Source: Eubacteriales bacterium
GTDB lineage: Bacteria > Bacillota_A > Clostridia > Christensenellales > Aristaeellaceae
Direction: 5' to 3'
Assembly (NCBI GenBank): GCA_028692205.1
Contig: JAQUXV010000080.1
Span: 1 to 9,094, forward strand
Length of the DNA stretch: 9,094 bases
Under the pieces are notes generated by a model. The model worked only from the letters and a program-made list of their open reading frames with translations. It was not told where the DNA came from and searched no databases. Made by a program: the position numbers and the translations under genes. Position 1 is the first letter of the stretch. The number at the start of each line of letters is the position of its first letter. Shown here one piece after another: positions 6,233 to 9,094 of the stretch.

Positions 6233-7924
6233 ATGAAAAACGAACAAAACGCCGATGTTCGGGAGAAGCGGACATGGTGGAAAGAAGCGGTCGCCTATCA
6301 GGTGTATCCGCGCAGCTTTCAGGATTCCAACGGGGACGGCGTCGGCGACCTGAACGGGATTACGGCGCGGCTTCCCTATATCCGGTCGCTGGGTGCGGAC
6401 GTGATCTGGCTGAGCCCGGTTTATCAGTCCCCCAATAGGGATAACGGATACGACATTTCCGACTATCGGGCCATTATGAAGGAATTCGGCACGATGGAGG
6501 ATTTTGACCGGATGCTGGGCACAGCGCATGAGCTTGGCTTGCGCATAGTGATGGATCTGGTGGTCAACCACACTTCCGATCAGCATGCGTGGTTTGTGGA
6601 AAGCCGCAGTTCGCTCACCAATCCCCATCGGGATTATTATATCTGGCGGGAAGGTGTGAACGGCGCGGAGCCCAACAACTGGGGCGCTTGCTTCGGCGGC
6701 CCGGCCTGGGCGTATGACCCGGCCACGGCTATGTACTACCTGCATATGTTCGCCAAAGAACAGCCGGATCTCAACTGGGAAAACGAGCGGGTGAGGGCCG
6801 ATGTTTACGACATGATGCGCTGGTGGTGCGACAAGGGCATCGACGGCTTCCGAATGGACGTCATCAGCATGCTCTCTAAGGATCAGCGCTTCGGGAATGC
6901 CACGATGGGGGCGGGGCTGTATGCCGATCCCGCGGCGCTGGTGCTCAACGGCCCGCGCGAGCACGAATTCCTGCAAGAAATGCACCGGGAAGTATTGTCG
7001 CGCTACGACCTGATGACCGTGGGGGAGACGCCGGGCGTTACGACGGAGGAAGCGAAAAAATACGCGGGTTTCGATGCCGGCGAACTGAACATGGTATTCC
7101 AGTTTGAGCATATGGACGTCGGTTCGGGCCGACTGGGAAAATGGACGACGAAACGCTTCCCCCTGCCGGAACTGCGCGCCGTTTTGTCCCGCTGGCAAAC
7201 CGAGCTGGAAGGCAAGGCGTGGAACAGCCTCTACTGGGGCAATCACGATCAGCCGCGTGCCGTATCCCGCTTCGGCTGCGACCGGGAGGAATACCGCGCG
7301 CTTTCCGCCAAAATGCTGGCGACCTGCGAGTTTATGCTGAAGGGAACGCCGTTTATCTACCAGGGCGAGGAACTCGGCATGACCAATGCGGGCTTTACGG
7401 ACCTTTCGGATTACCGGGATTTGGAAAGCATCAACATGTTCCGGGAATTGACCGAAAACGGGTTGATCGAGCCGGAGGAAATGATGGAATGCCTGCGCCT
7501 GCGGAGCCGCGATAACTGCCGTACGCCGATGCAGTGGGACGGCGGCGCGAACGCCGGGTTTACCACCGGCACGCCGTGGATCAAAGTAAATCCGAACCAT
7601 GCGCAAATCAACGCCGCCACAGAGGCGAACGACCCCGACTCTGTGCTGAACTACTACAAGCAAGTGATCCGGATTCGCAAGCAAAACGAAGCTGCGGTAT
7701 ATGGATGGTATGAGCTTGTTGATGCTGAAATCGACGAGCTTTGGGTTTTCCGTCGCCACGGAGAACGGCAGGAGCTGCTGGTTGCCTGCAACTTTGGCGC
7801 AGAAACACAAAGCCTGCCGATGGCGCCACGGGACGGCGAATTGCTCATCGGCAATTATCCCGCCGTGGGGGATCGGCATACGCTGCGCCCTTACGAGGCT
7901 GTGGTATATGGAATTAAAAAATAA
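6233..7924 (+). CDS. GH13_31 oligo-1,6-glucosidase / alpha-glucosidase
   Basis: Cytoplasmic exo-acting alpha-glucosidase that removes glucose from the non-reducing end of short oligosaccharides. It has 563 residues from ATG 6233, matching the family, with no signal peptide. Subfamily marks: AVAYQVYPRSFQDSNGDGVGDLNGI at the start of the barrel; DLVVNH (108-113); QPDLNWEN; FRMDVI with nucleophile D209; VGETPGVTTEEAKKY with acid/base E265; GNHDQPR with D339. The residue after the nucleophile is V210, which in this group goes with alpha-1,6 activity (isomaltase, oligo-1,6-glucosidase, dextran glucosidase) rather than strict maltases, so a MalL/DexB-like role on isomaltose or panose is favoured. 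Trehalose-6-phosphate hydrolases are close relatives, but no trehalose PTS gene is present. An in-frame GTG at 6224 is only one base from the AGGAG (6218-6222) and is unlikely; ATG 6233 has ten-base spacing. It completes the dextrin-degrading pair with the preceding GH13_20 gene. Confidence 0.94.
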   Translation: MKNEQNADVREKRTWWKEAVAYQVYPRSFQDSNGDGVGDLNGITARLPYIRSLGADVIWLSPVYQSPNRDNGYDISDYRAIMKEFGTMEDFDRMLGTAHELGLRIVMDLVVNHTSDQHAWFVESRSSLTNPHRDYYIWREGVNGAEPNNWGACFGGPAWAYDPATAMYYLHMFAKEQPDLNWENERVRADVYDMMRWWCDKGIDGFRMDVISMLSKDQRFGNATMGAGLYADPAALVLNGPREHEFLQEMHREVLSRYDLMTVGETPGVTTEEAKKYAGFDAGELNMVFQFEHMDVGSGRLGKWTTKRFPLPELRAVLSRWQTELEGKAWNSLYWGNHDQPRAVSRFGCDREEYRALSAKMLATCEFMLKGTPFIYQGEELGMTNAGFTDLSDYRDLESINMFRELTENGLIEPEEMMECLRLRSRDNCRTPMQWDGGANAGFTTGTPWIKVNPNHAQINAATEANDPDSVLNYYKQVIRIRKQNEAAVYGWYELVDAEIDELWVFRRHGERQELLVACNFGAETQSLPMAPRDGELLIGNYPAVGDRHTLRPYEAVVYGIKK

Positions 7925-8060
7925 ACGCCTCTGAATAGCCGAAAATCTCGGGTAGAAACGGGACGACCTGACCGGTACAGACGGAAGAACCCGAGCGTAC
8001 CGCGTAACGCTGTAACACACCGTCGGTTGTGCCGCGAAACCAGAGTGAAGGTAAATACGG
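7925..8060 (+). other. Foldable 3' untranslated region of the operon
   Basis: There is no gene here. Local pairings are CTCGGGT (7947-7953) with ACCCGAG (7989-7995), AGCGT (7994-7998) with ACGCT (8007-8011), which competes with the first for two bases, and GGTT (8024-8027) with AACC (8038-8041). It leads straight into the terminator at 8061-8090. I recognise no riboswitch or standard RNA family. It could be a structured 3' UTR or the source of a small RNA. Confidence 0.3.
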
Positions 8061-8090
8061 AAGAGCCGCCGAAGCGAAAGGCGGCTTTTT
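8061..8090 (+). terminator. Intrinsic terminator of the glycosidase operon
   Basis: AGCCGCC (8064-8070) pairs with GGCGGCT (8080-8086) around a nine-base loop, and the stem can continue through the AAG before it and the T-run after it. Five T residues (8086-8090) follow the stem. It lies about 140 bases after the last stop codon, on the + strand, and separates this operon from the second LacI gene. Confidence 0.85.
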
Positions 8091-8444
8091 CATATGCCTG
8101 TGCGACCACTTGATTATGAAACTGCATATGTGAAAATATCCATAATGTTTCAATACATTTTCCGTTTTACTGCCGTAACGATTGCAGAAGTGGCCAAACC
8201 GACTCTCTTTTTGTTTTTTCGCGGGTCTGAAATGAAACATCAACGGATTGCGACATCCCATGCATGAGAACGAAAACCCTTTGTTTCTATACGTTTGTTG
8301 TAATATATGATGTTCCTTCGGGATCAGGGAATATCCATTTTCATACGATTCTTGCTCTGTTATGGCTTTACAAATGGGTGTATACTATGTTGTAAATCCA
8401 ATACCGGTAAAAAAAGGAAAGTGGATGCAAATGTTTTTTGTTTC
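8091..8444 (+). other. AT-richer intergenic region without a recognisable gene
   Basis: This stretch is visibly more AT-rich than the genes on either side. It contains a spaced inverted repeat CATATGC (8091-8097)/GCATATG (8124-8130), a T-rich run at 8205-8219 after a weak imperfect stem (8189-8204) that might act as a poor second terminator, and a palindrome TACCGGTA (8402-8409) upstream of the next promoter. I see no tRNA, other RNA gene or convincing short gene on either strand. Confidence 0.4.
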
Positions 8445-8453
8445 TGTTATAAT
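8445..8453 (+). promoter_or_regulatory. Extended -10 promoter for the second LacI gene
   Basis: TGTTATAAT is a full extended -10 element (TG, one base, perfect TATAAT at 8448-8453). The -35 is weak (TGCAAA at 8426-8431, 16-base spacing), as is common with extended -10 promoters. A transcript from here would have a leader of about 160 bases before the ATG at 8622. The nine bases GTTATAATG also occur at 7-15, at the -10 of the first LacI gene. Confidence 0.55.
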
Positions 8454-8621
8454 GTGCTGTCGGAGCAAACAAAAGGCAAGCACCGTCCGGATTTGAATGA
8501 AATTGTGGGGTTTGAATATTACGATGTCGCAGGAAAAGAAAGACGGCGTATGCCTGATAAGACGGACGAATCCGCGAAGGCGCGATCCGAGCGATATAGA
8601 AGGGGCAAAGGAGTGGGAAAG

Positions 8622-9094
8622 ATGAAAAAAACCTCTTCCATATCGGAGATCGCAAAGCTCGCGGGCGTCTCGCCCACGACGGTCTCACGTGTTTTTCATA
8701 AGGACGCCTATGTGAAAAGCGAAACGAAGGCAGCCGTGCTGAAAATTGCCGGGGAAAACGGCTATGCGCCCCGACAGTATAAAAAACGGCTTACTTCCGC
8801 TACACACGAGGCGGTAGTCGGCATTGTGGTGCCGGATATTGAAAACGCATTTTTCCAACAGATCATCCGGGCGATTATTGCCGTGTTCGACCAGCAGGGC
8901 ATTGAGACGGTCATCTGCGATATCAACGAGGACCCCAACAAGGAAATCCGCTGCCTGAGCCTGCTGAAGCAGCTGAATATCAACGGTATCATCATTGCGC
9001 CCGCGTCCGAAAACGCTGAATATAACAATGCTTTTCTCAAAGAGCTGCACGGCAAGGGCATGCCGATTATTATGCTGGACCGCGATGTGAAGGG
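8622..9094 (+). CDS. LacI-family transcriptional regulator, partial (C-terminus beyond the window)
   Basis: The first 157 codons of a second LacI/GalR-family regulator, cut by the end of the window. The helix-turn-helix covers about residues 6-26 (ISEIAKLAGVSPTTVSRVFH), with recognition pair P18-T19, unlike V-A in the first regulator, so it should read a different operator. A linker with YAPRQYKKRL follows, then the sensor domain opening VVGIVVPDIENAFFQQII, typical of the family. The ATG at 8622 has AAAGGAG (8607-8613) eight bases upstream. The same frame is open without a stop back to 8304, so a longer N-terminus is formally possible, but the helix-turn-helix normally begins within a few residues of the start and the extension lies across the -10 box. 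No copy of the 19-base operator is near. It probably controls genes downstream of the window. Confidence 0.9.
   Translation, partial: MKKTSSISEIAKLAGVSPTTVSRVFHKDAYVKSETKAAVLKIAGENGYAPRQYKKRLTSATHEAVVGIVVPDIENAFFQQIIRAIIAVFDQQGIETVICDINEDPNKEIRCLSLLKQLNINGIIIAPASENAEYNNAFLKELHGKGMPIIMLDRDVK

Noticed and set aside
7991..8004. GTACCGCG resembling a T-box antiterminator core
   Set aside because: No stem I specifier architecture or proper T-box context is present, and it lies after, not before, a gene; no aminoacyl-tRNA or amino-acid gene follows.
6188..8020. Long open frame of 610 codons on the minus strand, opposite the GH13_31 gene
   Set aside because: It lies antisense to a gene with all catalytic motifs intact. 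Its translation is rich in Arg, His and Pro, as expected for a mirror frame of GC-rich DNA, and shows no domain.
8368..8688. Minus-strand open frame of 106 codons over the second LacI promoter
   Set aside because: No Shine-Dalgarno or similarity that I recognise; it overlaps the promoter and the helix-turn-helix coding region of the LacI gene.
1..9094. CRISPR arrays, insertion sequences, tRNA/rRNA genes, catabolite-repression (cre) sites
   Set aside because: Looked for by eye on both strands; no repeat-spacer pattern, transposase, cloverleaf or convincing cre consensus was seen.

Overview
The window is GC-rich over its genes, uses strong AGGAGG-type ribosome binding sites and TTG as well as ATG starts, and carries LacI-type regulators next to a carbohydrate ABC importer that has no ATPase gene beside it. 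This pattern is typical of Firmicutes/Clostridia, probably a GC-rich gut-type Clostridia lineage. The lineage is an inference: no rRNA or marker gene is present.

Layout: (1) 1-1058, a LacI-family repressor gene with a -10 box and a 19-base operator in front of it. (2) 1072-1287, an exact second copy of the operator followed by a leader of about 200 bases. (3) 1288-7924, a co-directional run of five genes: sugar-binding protein, two MalF/MalG-type permeases, a GH13_20 cyclomaltodextrinase/neopullulanase-type enzyme and a GH13_31 oligo-1,6-glucosidase/alpha-glucosidase. The gap between binding protein and permease holds two back-to-back perfect GC hairpins. (4) 7925-8090, a foldable 3' untranslated stretch ending in a clear intrinsic terminator. 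(5) 8091-8621, an AT-richer intergenic region with a good extended -10 promoter. (6) 8622-9094, the start of a second LacI-family regulator that runs off the window, presumably controlling the next locus.

How it works together: the binding protein captures malto-oligosaccharides (or related alpha-glucans) outside the cell and the two permeases import them, powered by an ATPase encoded elsewhere (MsmX/MsmK-type sharing is usual in Firmicutes). Inside, the CBM34-GH13_20 enzyme cuts longer or cyclic alpha-1,4 dextrins, and the GH13_31 enzyme, which has a Val after its nucleophile as in alpha-1,6-active members, trims short oligosaccharides including branch points to glucose. The first LacI protein probably represses both itself and the operon through the twin operators until an inducing sugar arrives. 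This is a recognisable maltodextrin/isomalto-oligosaccharide utilisation locus, not a new system. The less ordinary details are the tandem hairpins, the likely TTG start of the first permease, the binding protein without a lipobox, and the long in-frame open stretch before the second regulator.
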